From contig NZ_CP048279.1 of NCBI RefSeq assembly GCF_010365305.1, positions 2,728,001 through 2,792,000 of the forward strand: a stretch of 64,000 nucleotides of DNA, read 5' to 3'. The stretch is from Staphylococcus sp. MI 10-1553. GTDB taxonomy: Bacteria > Bacillota > Bacilli > Staphylococcales > Staphylococcaceae. Both the position numbers and the translations under genes were made by a program. Shown piece by piece: positions 49,712-59,128 of this stretch (positions within the stretch are counted from its first letter, which is position 1; every line of letters starts with the position of its first letter). Under the pieces are notes generated by a model. It did not search any database and was not told where the DNA came from. It saw only the letters and a program-made list of their open reading frames with translations.

Positions 49712-50272
49712 CTATTCTTTTGTATTTAAATTTTCTGGTTGGATAAATTGTAATTCATAAACGGAGCTTTCATCGTAACGGTTGAAGCTATCAATATGTC
49801 CTTGTAAGTAAAGCGTTTGTACTTTACGGCTCACGTTATGTTGATATTGTATTTTAATTTGGAGATTGGATTCGTAGCCATTATTCTCAATGGTGCTGTC
49901 TAATTCGTCAAATACGTCCTTGTTAATAGGGAGAAGATAACTTTCTTTGCTCGGTAAAATACTGACATACTTACGCTGTAACACGTCTTCTTCGTCCAAG
50001 TACACTTCTATCTTGATTTGTTTAGCCGCACCCGCACCAAGGTTAAATAATTTCAAATAATCATCGCCCCACTGGTCATTTTCTTTCTCATGTGATGATG
50101 TATTTCTAAGTTTTAGCTTTTCTCCATCACGTGTCATCAAAATTTGGTTAAATCCGAGTGCAGGCAAAAAGCTCATTTTCATTTGATACAATTGCACGGT
50201 GACGGAAATAAAATAGAACAGCGCCATAATAAACGTACCAATCGAACCTATCGCAGAAATGATATTGATCAT
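49712..50272 (-). CDS. Membrane-anchored protein of unknown function
   Basis: A 186-residue protein with one amino-terminal helix (ISAIGSIGTFIMALFYFISV, about 4-23) and a soluble, strand-rich remainder (KLFNLGAGAAKQIKIEVYLDEED...). The ATG at 50272 has AAAGGAG upstream and a clear terminator follows, so it is a real single-gene unit. I recognise no domain. The small amino helix suggests a membrane tether with the body in the cytoplasm or at the surface. Confidence 0.7.
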   Translation of the reverse strand: MINIISAIGSIGTFIMALFYFISVTVQLYQMKMSFLPALGFNQILMTRDGEKLKLRNTSSHEKENDQWGDDYLKLFNLGAGAAKQIKIEVYLDEEDVLQRKYVSILPSKESYLLPINKDVFDELDSTIENNGYESNLQIKIQYQHNVSRKVQTLYLQGHIDSFNRYDESSVYELQFIQPENLNTKE

Positions 50273-50489
50273 CTCGATACTCCTTTCTCTTTATCATCGT
50301 TTTAATCTTGTCTCTTTTCCACTTCTGTATGCTAATTAAACGCACATGTTATGTTTGATTGGCTCGACACGACAAAAGTCCAGTAACATGAGGTCACATT
50401 TTTCAATAACTGCTTTCTCAAATTGATTTCCCTGTTGCATTACTTTTCGACTTACCGAAACTAATTATATTAAAACTTGTTGCAAATGG

Positions 50490-50518
50490 GTTGTATTGGC
50501 AAAATGGCATGTGTATAA
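50490..50518 (+). promoter_or_regulatory. Promoter of the MFS exporter gene
   Basis: TTGTAT, a 17-base spacer and TATAAT with a TG extension lie about 40 bases before the MFS gene. Positions are estimated to within a few bases. Confidence 0.6.
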
Positions 50519-50558
50519 TCACCGTTATGAAAATAAATGAAAACAGGAGGGATCCATT

Positions 50559-51731
50559 ATGAAGAAATATCCTATTGCAATTTGGATGTTAGCGATTGGG
50601 GCATTTGCGATTGGAATGACTGAATTCGTCATCATGGGCTTACTTCCTAACGTGGCTAATGATTTAAATGTGTCTGTGAGCCAGGCAGGACAATTGATTA
50701 CTGGTTACGCTTTAGGTGTCGCGATTGGAGGCCCTATCGTCGTGATGCTCACTTTCCGTCTTAACCGTAAAGCGTTATTGATGTTACTGATGGTCATTTT
50801 TATTCTAGGTAACATTCTCGGCGGTCTTAGTCCGAATTACACAACACTCATGCTCAGTCGTATCGTCACATCACTTGCGCATGGCTCATTTTTCGGCATT
50901 GGCTCTATTTTAGCTGCAAGTATGGTCGCAAGCCAATATCGTGCAAGTGCGATGGCATTAATGTTTATGGGTCTCAGCCTGAGCAATATTCTCGGCGTGC
51001 CATTCGGTACATTAATCGGACAAAAATTCGGTTGGCACATGACATTTTTAATCATTGCTATCATTGGCGTCATTGCACTCATCGGCATTATGATTTTTGT
51101 CCCGATGCAAAAAGAAACTCGTACCGCTTCAATTAAAGATGAACTACGCATTTTAAAAGAAAAAAGACTATGGTTAACTCTCGGTGTGACATTGTTCGGT
51201 TTTAGTAGTGTGTTCGCCTACTTTACTTATATTTCATCTGTACTCATTGATGTGACCCACATTCCTGAACAATTCATTTCATCTATTCTGATTGTATTTG
51301 GTGTCGGCGTGACAATTGGTAATATTGTAGGTGGAAAGCTTGCAGATTGGAATTTAAACAAAGCTTTAATGAGCATTTTTATTATTTTTGCTGTTTACTT
51401 TGGACTGCTCTACTTCATTCAGTTCCATCCATTAATCATGGTGATCGGCGTCTTTCTTTTCGGTTTTATTGGCTTTAGCATGAGCCCTTCATTACAATAC
51501 AAAAGTACGCTCATTTCCCAAGAAGCACCGACACTTTCCAGTACACTCAATCAATCTGCCTTTAATATCGGTAATGCATTAGGTGCCTTTATCGGTGGAC
51601 TTGTTGTCAGCACACTCCCAATCGCCAGTCTAAGTTTAATTGCGCCATTGCTCACATTAATTGGACTCGTTTTTCTATTATGGAGTATTGCTGTCGAACG
51701 AAAAGAACAGACAAGTGCGCATTCAAATTAA
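50559..51731 (+). CDS. MFS exporter, AraJ/DHA1-like
   Basis: A 390-residue transporter with twelve hydrophobic segments. The opening AIGAFAIGMTEFVIMGLLPN, a proton-antiporter motif region GGPIVVMLTFRLNRK (loop 2-3) and motif GYALGVAIGGP fit the DHA1/AraJ branch, whose members export sugars or drugs. The substrate is unknown. RBS AGGAGGG. It stands alone, with its own promoter and terminator. Confidence 0.82.
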   Translation: MKKYPIAIWMLAIGAFAIGMTEFVIMGLLPNVANDLNVSVSQAGQLITGYALGVAIGGPIVVMLTFRLNRKALLMLLMVIFILGNILGGLSPNYTTLMLSRIVTSLAHGSFFGIGSILAASMVASQYRASAMALMFMGLSLSNILGVPFGTLIGQKFGWHMTFLIIAIIGVIALIGIMIFVPMQKETRTASIKDELRILKEKRLWLTLGVTLFGFSSVFAYFTYISSVLIDVTHIPEQFISSILIVFGVGVTIGNIVGGKLADWNLNKALMSIFIIFAVYFGLLYFIQFHPLIMVIGVFLFGFIGFSMSPSLQYKSTLISQEAPTLSSTLNQSAFNIGNALGAFIGGLVVSTLPIASLSLIAPLLTLIGLVFLLWSIAVERKEQTSAHSN

Positions 51732-51812
51732 AGATTAGCTCATAAAATGTGACATTTAAAAAATTTTTTAATCATATGCCATCTCCTTATACTTTTCATA
51801 TGATGTTGATTC

Positions 51813-51846
51813 ACCGCTACATGCCGGCATGTAGCGGTTTTAATTT
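51813..51846 (+). terminator. Terminator of the MFS exporter gene
   Basis: Perfect 12-bp stem ACCGCTACATGC/GCATGTAGCGGT with a minimal loop, then TTTAATTT. Confidence 0.85.
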
Positions 51847-51974
51847 AATATTTGTTTTTTAAATTTTACATTTAATTTAGAAAATTGTAAAATTTAATTT
51901 TCGATAAATTTAATTTATGCAATTAAAATGTGAAATAACGGGTATTTGTTAATATGTATAAGGAGGTATAAAGC

Positions 51975-52403
51975 ATGATACTCTCTCATAAAGATCTTCT
52001 TTATCAAATTGAAGAAGATGGGACGACAGTGACCATATATAAAAATAATGATGCCAAAACATATACTGCTATAGAAGCAACAGGCGAACTGACACCGCAT
52101 CATTTTTGTGTCTTAAATTATATTAAAGTAAATCTGAATCAAAGTGAAATATTTGAGGAACACTTTCTAAGTCGCACAGCTTATTTGAATGATGTACATG
52201 GCTTCATATCGCTACGTGTTTTGAGACCCTTGGACCCACAAAATCATTATGTCGTGATTTCATTATGGGATGACCGTGAAAGTTTTGAAGTGTGGCAAGC
52301 TTCTGAGCAACCATTGAATTACCATAATCAATGGAATGGCGCACTGGATAAAGATATCGTGGATTCTGAGTTATCTTATAATATTAAATTTGATACACAG
52401 TAA
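51975..52403 (+). CDS. Antibiotic-biosynthesis-monooxygenase-fold protein (TRAP/HmoB-like)
   Basis: A 142-residue protein. The second half carries the dimeric ferredoxin-like fold: CVLNYIKVNLNQSEIFEEHF, then VHGFISLRVLRP and NHYVVISLWDDRESFEVWQAS. This arrangement, with an unrelated amino half, is that of HmoB and staphylococcal TRAP. HmoB degrades heme; TRAP's proposed role in quorum sensing is disputed. The heme-binding His cannot be placed with certainty. RBS AAGGAGG. Converges on cntE. Confidence 0.7.
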   Translation: MILSHKDLLYQIEEDGTTVTIYKNNDAKTYTAIEATGELTPHHFCVLNYIKVNLNQSEIFEEHFLSRTAYLNDVHGFISLRVLRPLDPQNHYVVISLWDDRESFEVWQASEQPLNYHNQWNGALDKDIVDSELSYNIKFDTQ

Positions 52404-52463
52404 TACTTGCAGAGAATTTTTCGAATTTTCGATAACTGATTAGGTGTATTTCTGAAAAATAAA

Positions 52464-52567
52464 AAACAGGCCAGGGAAACTTGAAATGCTCCCTCCAAAG
52501 TTTTCATTTTTTCAATGTCCACTTTGGAGGGAGCATATCATGACATCCTAGCCTGTTTATTTTTTGC
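52464..52567. terminator. Long nested bidirectional terminator hairpin
   Basis: An outer stem AACAGGCCAGG/CCTAGCCTGTT (52465-52475 with 52547-52557) encloses symmetrical 10-nt internal loops and then a perfect 15-bp inner stem (52486-52500 with 52522-52536). T tracts lie outside on both strands. It separates the monooxygenase gene from cntE. Confidence 0.85.
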
Positions 52568-52568
52568 A

Positions 52569-53759
52569 TTATTTTTCTATAAACTGCGGTCTTCTTTCAA
52601 TACTCATAAGTGTAATGAATGCCATCAAAATACCACAAATGAGATACATATTCGCATAGCCGACCATATCTGCTATAGGACCCATTAATGCAGCCCCGAG
52701 TGAGACACCTAAGTCAGCTGTTGCGATAAAGAGACCGAGTAACATATTCCGTCCAACTTTCGGTAATTTAAAGCTTAAAAATGACGTTAACGTCGGATAA
52801 ACCATCGCTTGTGTCAGGCCAATCATGACTGCACTTATATAAAGTATCCATGCGCCAACATAAGGACCTACTGCAATGAATAACAGCGCTACAGTTAATA
52901 ATCCGAGGACACCTGACATAAAACGAACGTGCCAGCGTCCATCTGAAGGAATGTATTGACGTAAAAAGAAACGTGCAAATACGACCGTAATCGCTTGTAC
53001 AGCTAGAAATAGACTCGCGTGACCGACTTGATACGTATTAACGTACAACACGATAAACGTCGCCACTGCGCCAAATCCGATTGAGGCAACGAGCATAATC
53101 GTCCCTGCTTTCAATAAAAACGGATTTTTAAATAACTGTAAGAACACTGTCATCGCACCATATGGCATCTTTTCTTGTTGCGCAGGCGTCGTGTCTGTAT
53201 CATCTTGTCCATGAAGCGTCGCACTAAAACCGACCACACCTGTCGTAATCGCGATAATGATCATCGTCAATGCGAAGTAGCTCAAGTTATCCAATTGCCA
53301 TATCCCGACTGCAATCATTGGTCCGATAATGCCTGGTATGTAAGAAAAGAGTGAGTATAAGGAAATACCTTGTGAACGATCTTCTTCAGGTAACGCATCG
53401 ATAATCCCGATTTGTAATGACATGGAGAAAAAGGCTGTACATATCCCTTGCATCACACGTGCAACAAAGTACCCTTCTAAACCTGTAAAACCATATAAAA
53501 TCAGTGCAAAACCGTTTATGATTAAAATCCATCTTAATATTTTGATTGGACCGACTTTGGCGATGACCTGCCCTGCCCATGGACGAAAAAGCATGGCAGT
53601 CAACATGTAGGCACCCATGACGATACCGATTGTCGCATTGGTTGCACCTAAATCATGTCCGCGCAACGGAATCATGACGTTCAAAATAGCATTGGCACTA
53701 AAGAAAAAAAGTGCGAGAATATACAATCTCAAAAAAGGCCAAGCGAGTGCACCTTTCAT
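52569..53759 (-). CDS. cntE: Staphylopine exporter CntE (MFS)
   Basis: A 396-residue MFS protein with twelve helices and the loop motif MFRPWAGQVIAKVGPIK (about 57-73). As the last gene after cntF, 11 bases away, it fits CntE, which releases newly made staphylopine from the cell. Family resemblance alone would also allow a drug exporter; context decides. Confidence 0.9.
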   Translation of the reverse strand: MKGALAWPFLRLYILALFFFSANAILNVMIPLRGHDLGATNATIGIVMGAYMLTAMLFRPWAGQVIAKVGPIKILRWILIINGFALILYGFTGLEGYFVARVMQGICTAFFSMSLQIGIIDALPEEDRSQGISLYSLFSYIPGIIGPMIAVGIWQLDNLSYFALTMIIIAITTGVVGFSATLHGQDDTDTTPAQQEKMPYGAMTVFLQLFKNPFLLKAGTIMLVASIGFGAVATFIVLYVNTYQVGHASLFLAVQAITVVFARFFLRQYIPSDGRWHVRFMSGVLGLLTVALLFIAVGPYVGAWILYISAVMIGLTQAMVYPTLTSFLSFKLPKVGRNMLLGLFIATADLGVSLGAALMGPIADMVGYANMYLICGILMAFITLMSIERRPQFIEK

Positions 53760-53770
53760 ACGATAGCCTC

Positions 53771-54511
53771 CTAGTTCATAAATTGTTTTTCAAAAAGTTC
53801 ACGCGTATAGTCATTTTGAAGGTCTTTCAGCTGGTGTCTATTTAAACGTTCTTGAATTTGACCGTCATTAAAAATCATCAAATCTTCACATAAATAGACC
53901 GCCGCTTGAATATCATGTGTAATAAATATTAAACTGAGCTGATATTTATCTCTCAGTGTCGTTAATAAATCTAGAATTTGCGACTGAATCGACATGTCGA
54001 GCGCACTAATCGCTTCATCTAATACAATATAGTCTGGATTCGTGATGACTGCTCTTGCAATGGCGACACGTTGCGCTTCTCCTCCTGACATCATTTGAGG
54101 GTATTTATTTAAAAAGGCTGCACTTAACCCAACACGTTCGAGTAACGCAGTCATGTGCGCCTCTTTATCGTCAATAGGTGTATCGCATTGACTAAGTGCT
54201 TCGTTTAGAATTTGACGCACATTGAAATAGGGATGCAGTGAGGATTTGTAATCTTGAAACACGACGCTCATTTTGCCAAGACGGGCGTGACGTTGATAGA
54301 CCGGTTGACCATCCAACATCACTGTCCCTGAATCTGGCTTTTCAATACCTAATATCATGCGCGCCAATGTGGATTTACCACTCCCACTTTCTCCAATAAT
54401 CGCAATACTTTGTCCTTTACTACATTGAAAACTGACTTGTTTCACGATTTGTCGTTTTTGCCTTTTTACACCACTACGATAGGATTTCGTGACGTTTTGG
54501 ATTTCTAACAT
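53771..54511 (-). CDS. cntF: Staphylopine-metal ABC transporter ATPase CntF
   Basis: A 246-residue Opp/Dpp-type ATPase: Walker A GESGSGKST (about 38-46), signature MSGGEAQRVAIARA, Walker B DYIVLDEAISALD and the H-loop FITHD. One of two ATPases powering CntBC. It overlaps the end of cntD by seven bases. Confidence 0.93.
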   Translation of the reverse strand: MLEIQNVTKSYRSGVKRQKRQIVKQVSFQCSKGQSIAIIGESGSGKSTLARMILGIEKPDSGTVMLDGQPVYQRHARLGKMSVVFQDYKSSLHPYFNVRQILNEALSQCDTPIDDKEAHMTALLERVGLSAAFLNKYPQMMSGGEAQRVAIARAVITNPDYIVLDEAISALDMSIQSQILDLLTTLRDKYQLSLIFITHDIQAAVYLCEDLMIFNDGQIQERLNRHQLKDLQNDYTRELFEKQFMN

Positions 54512-55323
54512 GACGCATCACCTCGCAATGATTTGTAATAACGCGTCACACGATCTCGTGCTGCAATCAAAAATTGTGTATACGCATGTTGTGGTTGTAT
54601 AAACAATTGATGCGCTGAGCCTGACTCCACGACATCACCATTGCGCATCACTATGACTTGGTCCGCAATCGACTTCACTACCGCTAAGTCATGTGAGACA
54701 AACAGCATGGCACAACCGATTTTTTCTTTTACCTCACGCAATTCTTCAATCACTTCATACTGAGTAATTGCATCGAGCGCGGTGGTCGGCTCATCCGCAA
54801 TAATGATGTCCGGTTGGAGTGCTAGTGCTAATATAATCATTAACCGTTGCAACATCCCCCCTGACAATTGATGTGGATATGACTTTAAAATACGCTCAAA
54901 ATCTCGTAAACCGAGCATGTCAAAATAATGTTGTAACGTCGCTTTCTGTTGTTGTGACGACATGGGACGGTGTTGCTTCAACATCATCGTCAACTGTGCG
55001 CCAACTGTAAACGAAGGGTTAAAAGCTGTCGCACCTTGTTGCATAATCATCGCAATACGTCGTCCTCTAATTTTTCGAAAGTCCGCTTCAGACGCATCAT
55101 GAAGTGCTTTTCCTTGGAACCAAATTTCACCGCTCATCTGAATATTACGGTCGTTCAGTCCCAGTAATGCTTTACACGTCATCGATTTACCGCTGCCACT
55201 TTCACCGATAATCGCAATGACCTCACCACGATGTAACGTTAAATTAAAGTGATGGACGAGGACATGATTCGTATGACCGTCAATGAGCGTTAAATCTTCC
55301 ACACGCATGACTTGTTCTGCCAT
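54505..55323 (-). CDS. cntD: Staphylopine-metal ABC transporter ATPase CntD
   Basis: A 272-residue Opp/Dpp-type ATPase: Walker A GESGSGKSMT, Q-loop MIMQQGATAFNPSF, signature LSGGMLQRLMI, Walker B DIIIADEPTTALD. ATG at 55323 shares a base with the cntC stop (TAATG) and has AAAGGGTGG upstream; a GTG three codons earlier is less likely. Confidence 0.93.
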   Translation of the reverse strand: MAEQVMRVEDLTLIDGHTNHVLVHHFNLTLHRGEVIAIIGESGSGKSMTCKALLGLNDRNIQMSGEIWFQGKALHDASEADFRKIRGRRIAMIMQQGATAFNPSFTVGAQLTMMLKQHRPMSSQQQKATLQHYFDMLGLRDFERILKSYPHQLSGGMLQRLMIILALALQPDIIIADEPTTALDAITQYEVIEELREVKEKIGCAMLFVSHDLAVVKSIADQVIVMRNGDVVESGSAHQLFIQPQHAYTQFLIAARDRVTRYYKSLRGDASC

Positions 55324-56186
55324 TATATCCACCCTTTCTTAATACGTTGTTTCATTTGTTGTTGCGACAATTTCGGATCGATTGCAATTTGGAGAGCATC
55401 GGATAAAAAGTTCACCGCTAAAACAATGACGATAATCGCTATACCTGGCGCAAACATCAACTCAGGGTGACTGAACATCACTTTACGTGCTTCATTCATC
55501 ATCATCCCCCATTCTGCTGTCGGTGCTTTAACGCCTAATCCTAAAAATGAAAAGCCTGAAATTTGTAAAATCATCGACACCATTGAACTCGTTGAAATAA
55601 TCGCAATATCCGCTAAAGTTCGCGGCAAAATGTGTGTCATAATAATCCGTGCATGTGACAGGCCTATCGTACGTGCAAATTTCACATCATCTGAGTTGCG
55701 ATATTGCATCACACTTGTGCGGATAATTCGGCAAAACCATGCCCAGCGCGTAATGATGAGTGCAACGATAATACTTTTTAGCCCAATGCCGAGTACACCG
55801 ATTAAAGCTAGCGTCATCACATATGTAGGAAAAGATAACATCACATCGCAAATACGCATCACAAGTGCATCGACCCAGCGTCCAAAGTAGCCAGAAATAA
55901 AGCCTAATAGCGTCCCAATCAACACTGAACATGCCAATGCGAATAAAATGAGTAAAAAGCTCGGCCGTAACGCAAAAATTAAGCGTGTTAAAATATCTCG
56001 TCCTAAATGATCCGTCCCGAACCAGTGTGCAAATGACATGCCGGCAAATTTGTCATCGATATTCACAGCATTTGGATCATAAGGCGTCACAATTGGTGCA
56101 CAAATACCGAGTAAAATATAAACAGCAATGATTGCCAATGCCCATTTTGCGCCTGTATCTTTTAATAACCTTTGAAAGACAATCAT
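55323..56186 (-). CDS. cntC: Staphylopine-metal ABC transporter permease CntC
   Basis: A 287-residue inner permease with the OppC-type opening (GICAPIVTPYDPNAVN, FGTDHLGRDILTRL) and EAA-loop region LPRTLADIAIIST. About six helices. Pairs with CntB to form the channel. It starts one base after cntB ends. Confidence 0.93.
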   Translation of the reverse strand: MIVFQRLLKDTGAKWALAIIAVYILLGICAPIVTPYDPNAVNIDDKFAGMSFAHWFGTDHLGRDILTRLIFALRPSFLLILFALACSVLIGTLLGFISGYFGRWVDALVMRICDVMLSFPTYVMTLALIGVLGIGLKSIIVALIITRWAWFCRIIRTSVMQYRNSDDVKFARTIGLSHARIIMTHILPRTLADIAIISTSSMVSMILQISGFSFLGLGVKAPTAEWGMMMNEARKVMFSHPELMFAPGIAIIVIVLAVNFLSDALQIAIDPKLSQQQMKQRIKKGWI

Positions 56187-56187
56187 A

Positions 56188-57120
56188 TTAGCCTTCCTCC
56201 CTTAATTTCAGGTTCAGCCACATATTAATGACGTCTGCCAACGTATTAAACAAAATAAACAACACCGAAACGATGAGTACGTACGCTTGAATCATTGGAA
56301 AATCTTGTTCTAACACTGCTTTAACACTCAGTTGACCCATACCCGGCCACGCAAATACGTTTTCGATGACGACAGAACCACCTAAAATAATAGGAATCGA
56401 CATACAAAAAATCGAAACGACGACTTGCATCGCATTACGCGCGACATAAATGAGAAGTTGCGACATCGGAACGCCCATCGCACGCATATACAGCACATAA
56501 TCTTGATCAAGTTGCTGAATGACTGCACTTCTAACATTTCTAAAATAAATACCCGTATAACCGAGTGTAATGACCGCAACAGGTAAAATATAACTTTCAG
56601 GACCTGTTAAGCCAGACGTCGGTAATGCATTCAATTTAACCGATAGAAAAATAATTAATATCGCCGCAAGCCAATAAGATGGTATAGCGGTTAATACGAA
56701 AGCAGTCGTCCGTGTCATACGATCAAACCACGTTCCACGCAACAATGCCGTCAAAATACCGAACAATAACGACAACACAATAATCGCCACACTTGAAACC
56801 AGCGTTAACTTCAATGTGTTAAAAAATGCTGGCCATAGTCTTAAGCCGACATCTTCGCCGGTTACGAAACTATGTCCAAATTGTAGTTGTACCGCGGATT
56901 GCAGCCATTCCCAGTATTGTACGAGGAATGGCGCATCCAAATGGTACTTAGCACGCGTTTGTTCGATTAAACTTTGCGTAATGTCAGGAACTTCTTGTGC
57001 ATGTAGAATGACGACAGCCGGATCTTCACTGGATAAATGCGTTAATGCAAAAGTCAAAAAACTAATGACAATCAACAACGGTATCATCAGTAACAAACGT
57101 TTCATCACACTATATGCCAT
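56188..57120 (-). CDS. cntB: Staphylopine-metal ABC transporter permease CntB
   Basis: A 310-residue DppB-type permease: MKRLLLMIPLLIVISFLTFA first helix, AIPSYWLAAILIIFLSVKL, and EAA loop MRAMGVPMSQLLIYVARNAM. About six helices. Follows cntA by 12 bases. Confidence 0.93.
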   Translation of the reverse strand: MAYSVMKRLLLMIPLLIVISFLTFALTHLSSEDPAVVILHAQEVPDITQSLIEQTRAKYHLDAPFLVQYWEWLQSAVQLQFGHSFVTGEDVGLRLWPAFFNTLKLTLVSSVAIIVLSLLFGILTALLRGTWFDRMTRTTAFVLTAIPSYWLAAILIIFLSVKLNALPTSGLTGPESYILPVAVITLGYTGIYFRNVRSAVIQQLDQDYVLYMRAMGVPMSQLLIYVARNAMQVVVSIFCMSIPIILGGSVVIENVFAWPGMGQLSVKAVLEQDFPMIQAYVLIVSVLFILFNTLADVINMWLNLKLREEG

Positions 57121-57132
57121 CGATGAACCACC

Positions 57133-58734
57133 CTATTTGTAATCCATTTGTTCGAATGGCAATTCGTATTGTGATTGTTTAAACGAAATGTGTTCTAAAT
57201 CTTTCGGCGCGACAACTGTCATACCCCCATGAGAAATCGGGATAAAGATCGCTTCATCATGTACTGTTGTTAAAATGTCTTTATATTTTTGTTCTTGCTC
57301 TTTTGCGTCTTGTGTTTGTAAAGCGGTATCGATATCATCAAACAGTTGGTCTTTTTCTTTGATACCTGAAACGGCCGCTTTATAACCTGTATCTGCTTTA
57401 AATCCAGAAATCGTACTTTGTGGGTCGTATTGAAGGCCCCATGTTTGGTTGAACAGTAAATCATAGTCACCAGATGTACGACGTTCTGCCACTTTATCAG
57501 ATGTTTCGCCTACAATTTTCAACGCCATGCCCACTTCTTTCGCTTTCGCTTGAATAAATTCGGCTTCTTGCTTTTGCGAGCTTGAATGGTTGTCATAATA
57601 TAACGTCATTTCAAGCTTTTGACCATCTTTTTCACGCACTTCACCTTTGTCAGTTTGCTTCCATCCCGCTTCGTCTAATAACGCCGCTGCTTTTTTCAAA
57701 TCAAAATCACGTTTCGGTAAATCAATGTTCGCATGTGGAACGTTTTTCGAGAACAATTGTGACGCTGGCTTTTCAGTACCGTCTAAAATTTTGTCCGCAA
57801 TACGTTTTTGATCGACACTATGCCATAATGCTTCACGCACCGCTTTATCTTGTGCAGGACTGTCTTTTTTACCAGAGTTTGCGACAATCATTTTGGTATT
57901 CATCGGCTGACTGCGCTTCAATTGGAAATCGCCATTGTCCGTTAATTTTTTCATCGCTTCATTGTCGATATTGTCTGTACCACGGTCATCCGTAAATGCA
58001 AAGTTCACTTCACCTTTTTGTAATGCTAAAAATGATGTTTCACCTGCAGGCAATACTTTAGCAACAATCGTTTTTAAATGTGGTTCGCCACCCCAGTAGT
58101 CCGTATTGCGTTCAAATGTCGCTTGCTCATCCTTGTCGTGAGATTTCAATTTGTATGGACCTGTACCGACATAAGATTTCAAGCCATCTTTCGTACCGCC
58201 ATCTTTAAATGATTTTGGTGAGACAAAGACGTAAGGACGTGTCATTGCCAGTTCTTCCAATGTTGCGTTATAAGGTGCTTTCAACGTCATCACAAATGTA
58301 TAATCGTCTTTCGCTTCTGTGCGATCGATTAATGTTGATAATTTAATCCATGAATGTAACTTTTGGTTCGCTTGAATCGCATCAAAGTTCTTTTTCACTG
58401 CATCTGCATTAAAAGGCGTCCCGTCTTGGAATTTCACACCTTTTCTCAAATGGAACGTATAAGTTTTACCATCTTCTGAAACATCCCATGACTCAGCTAA
58501 TAACGGTTCAATCCCTTTTTGCGTATGGTCGACAAGTGACTCATAGACCATGCCTTGCGCTGACATCGAGCCACCATATACGTGTGGGTTCATATCTCCA
58601 ATATCTTTAGATGTGGCATATGTAAGGTTTTTGTCTTCTTTTTTCTGTTCTAATGCTTTAGAGTTGCCACAAGCTGCGAGTACGAGTATAAAAACAACAC
58701 AGATGGCAATCCACTTTAAATTTTTCATAATCAT
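57133..58734 (-). CDS. cntA: Staphylopine-metal binding lipoprotein CntA
   Basis: A 533-residue family 5 solute-binding protein. The signal sequence ends in the lipobox LVLAAC (Cys about 22). The signature segment TYTFHLRKGVKFQDGTPFNADAVKKN (quoted only in part: HLRKGVKFQDG) and RTSGDYDLLFNQTWGLQYDP fit the Ni-peptide/opine branch. It captures staphylopine with nickel, cobalt, zinc or copper outside the membrane. The ATG at 58734 is six bases after GAGAGG. A 394-base repeat-bearing gap separates it from cntM. Confidence 0.93.
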   Translation of the reverse strand: MIMKNLKWIAICVVFILVLAACGNSKALEQKKEDKNLTYATSKDIGDMNPHVYGGSMSAQGMVYESLVDHTQKGIEPLLAESWDVSEDGKTYTFHLRKGVKFQDGTPFNADAVKKNFDAIQANQKLHSWIKLSTLIDRTEAKDDYTFVMTLKAPYNATLEELAMTRPYVFVSPKSFKDGGTKDGLKSYVGTGPYKLKSHDKDEQATFERNTDYWGGEPHLKTIVAKVLPAGETSFLALQKGEVNFAFTDDRGTDNIDNEAMKKLTDNGDFQLKRSQPMNTKMIVANSGKKDSPAQDKAVREALWHSVDQKRIADKILDGTEKPASQLFSKNVPHANIDLPKRDFDLKKAAALLDEAGWKQTDKGEVREKDGQKLEMTLYYDNHSSSQKQEAEFIQAKAKEVGMALKIVGETSDKVAERRTSGDYDLLFNQTWGLQYDPQSTISGFKADTGYKAAVSGIKEKDQLFDDIDTALQTQDAKEQEQKYKDILTTVHDEAIFIPISHGGMTVVAPKDLEHISFKQSQYELPFEQMDYK

Positions 58735-59128
58735 TCATATCCTCTCTTTATCTCATTTCAATTCGTCGTGCTGGCGTTTTGGTACAAATGAAAGCTTTTA
58801 GGGCAAGTGTTGCTGAACTTGCCCTCGTTTCTTACTTAGGACTCATCCTCATGAATCGCACCCATTTTCGAAATTTAATATGAAAGACTATATTTCAATG
58901 AGGGCGAGCCTTTGAAATGTAGAAAGTTCAAATTTTTTAGAACCCTTTAGATTGCAAGAACCACCCGAGACTCCCGAGGGAATAAAGTGAAGTCGAAAAT
59001 CCGCCAATGCTACCTTGGTGTAACAGTCAAATCAAGCGTTGGCTAATTGAGACGAAACCCCTGGGAACGCGAGGGCAAGTTCAGCAATCTAAAAGTACGT
59101 TCTAAAATTTGAAGTTTCAGTACACACT
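58735..59128. repeat. Structured intergenic repeat (copy C) between cntM and cntA
   Basis: TTGCTGAACTTGCCCTCG near 58809-58826 returns inverted near 59068-59085, bounding about 277 bases. Inside are GAGACTCCCGAGGGA (58968-58982) and CCCCTGGGAA (59058-59067), the modules also found in copy A at 20.0-20.4 kb. GGGCAAGT/ACTTGCCC at 58801-58824 forms a short hairpin of its own. No reading frame of substance is present. The bases nearest cntA must hold any internal promoter, but I see no clear Fur or Zur box. Confidence 0.7.
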
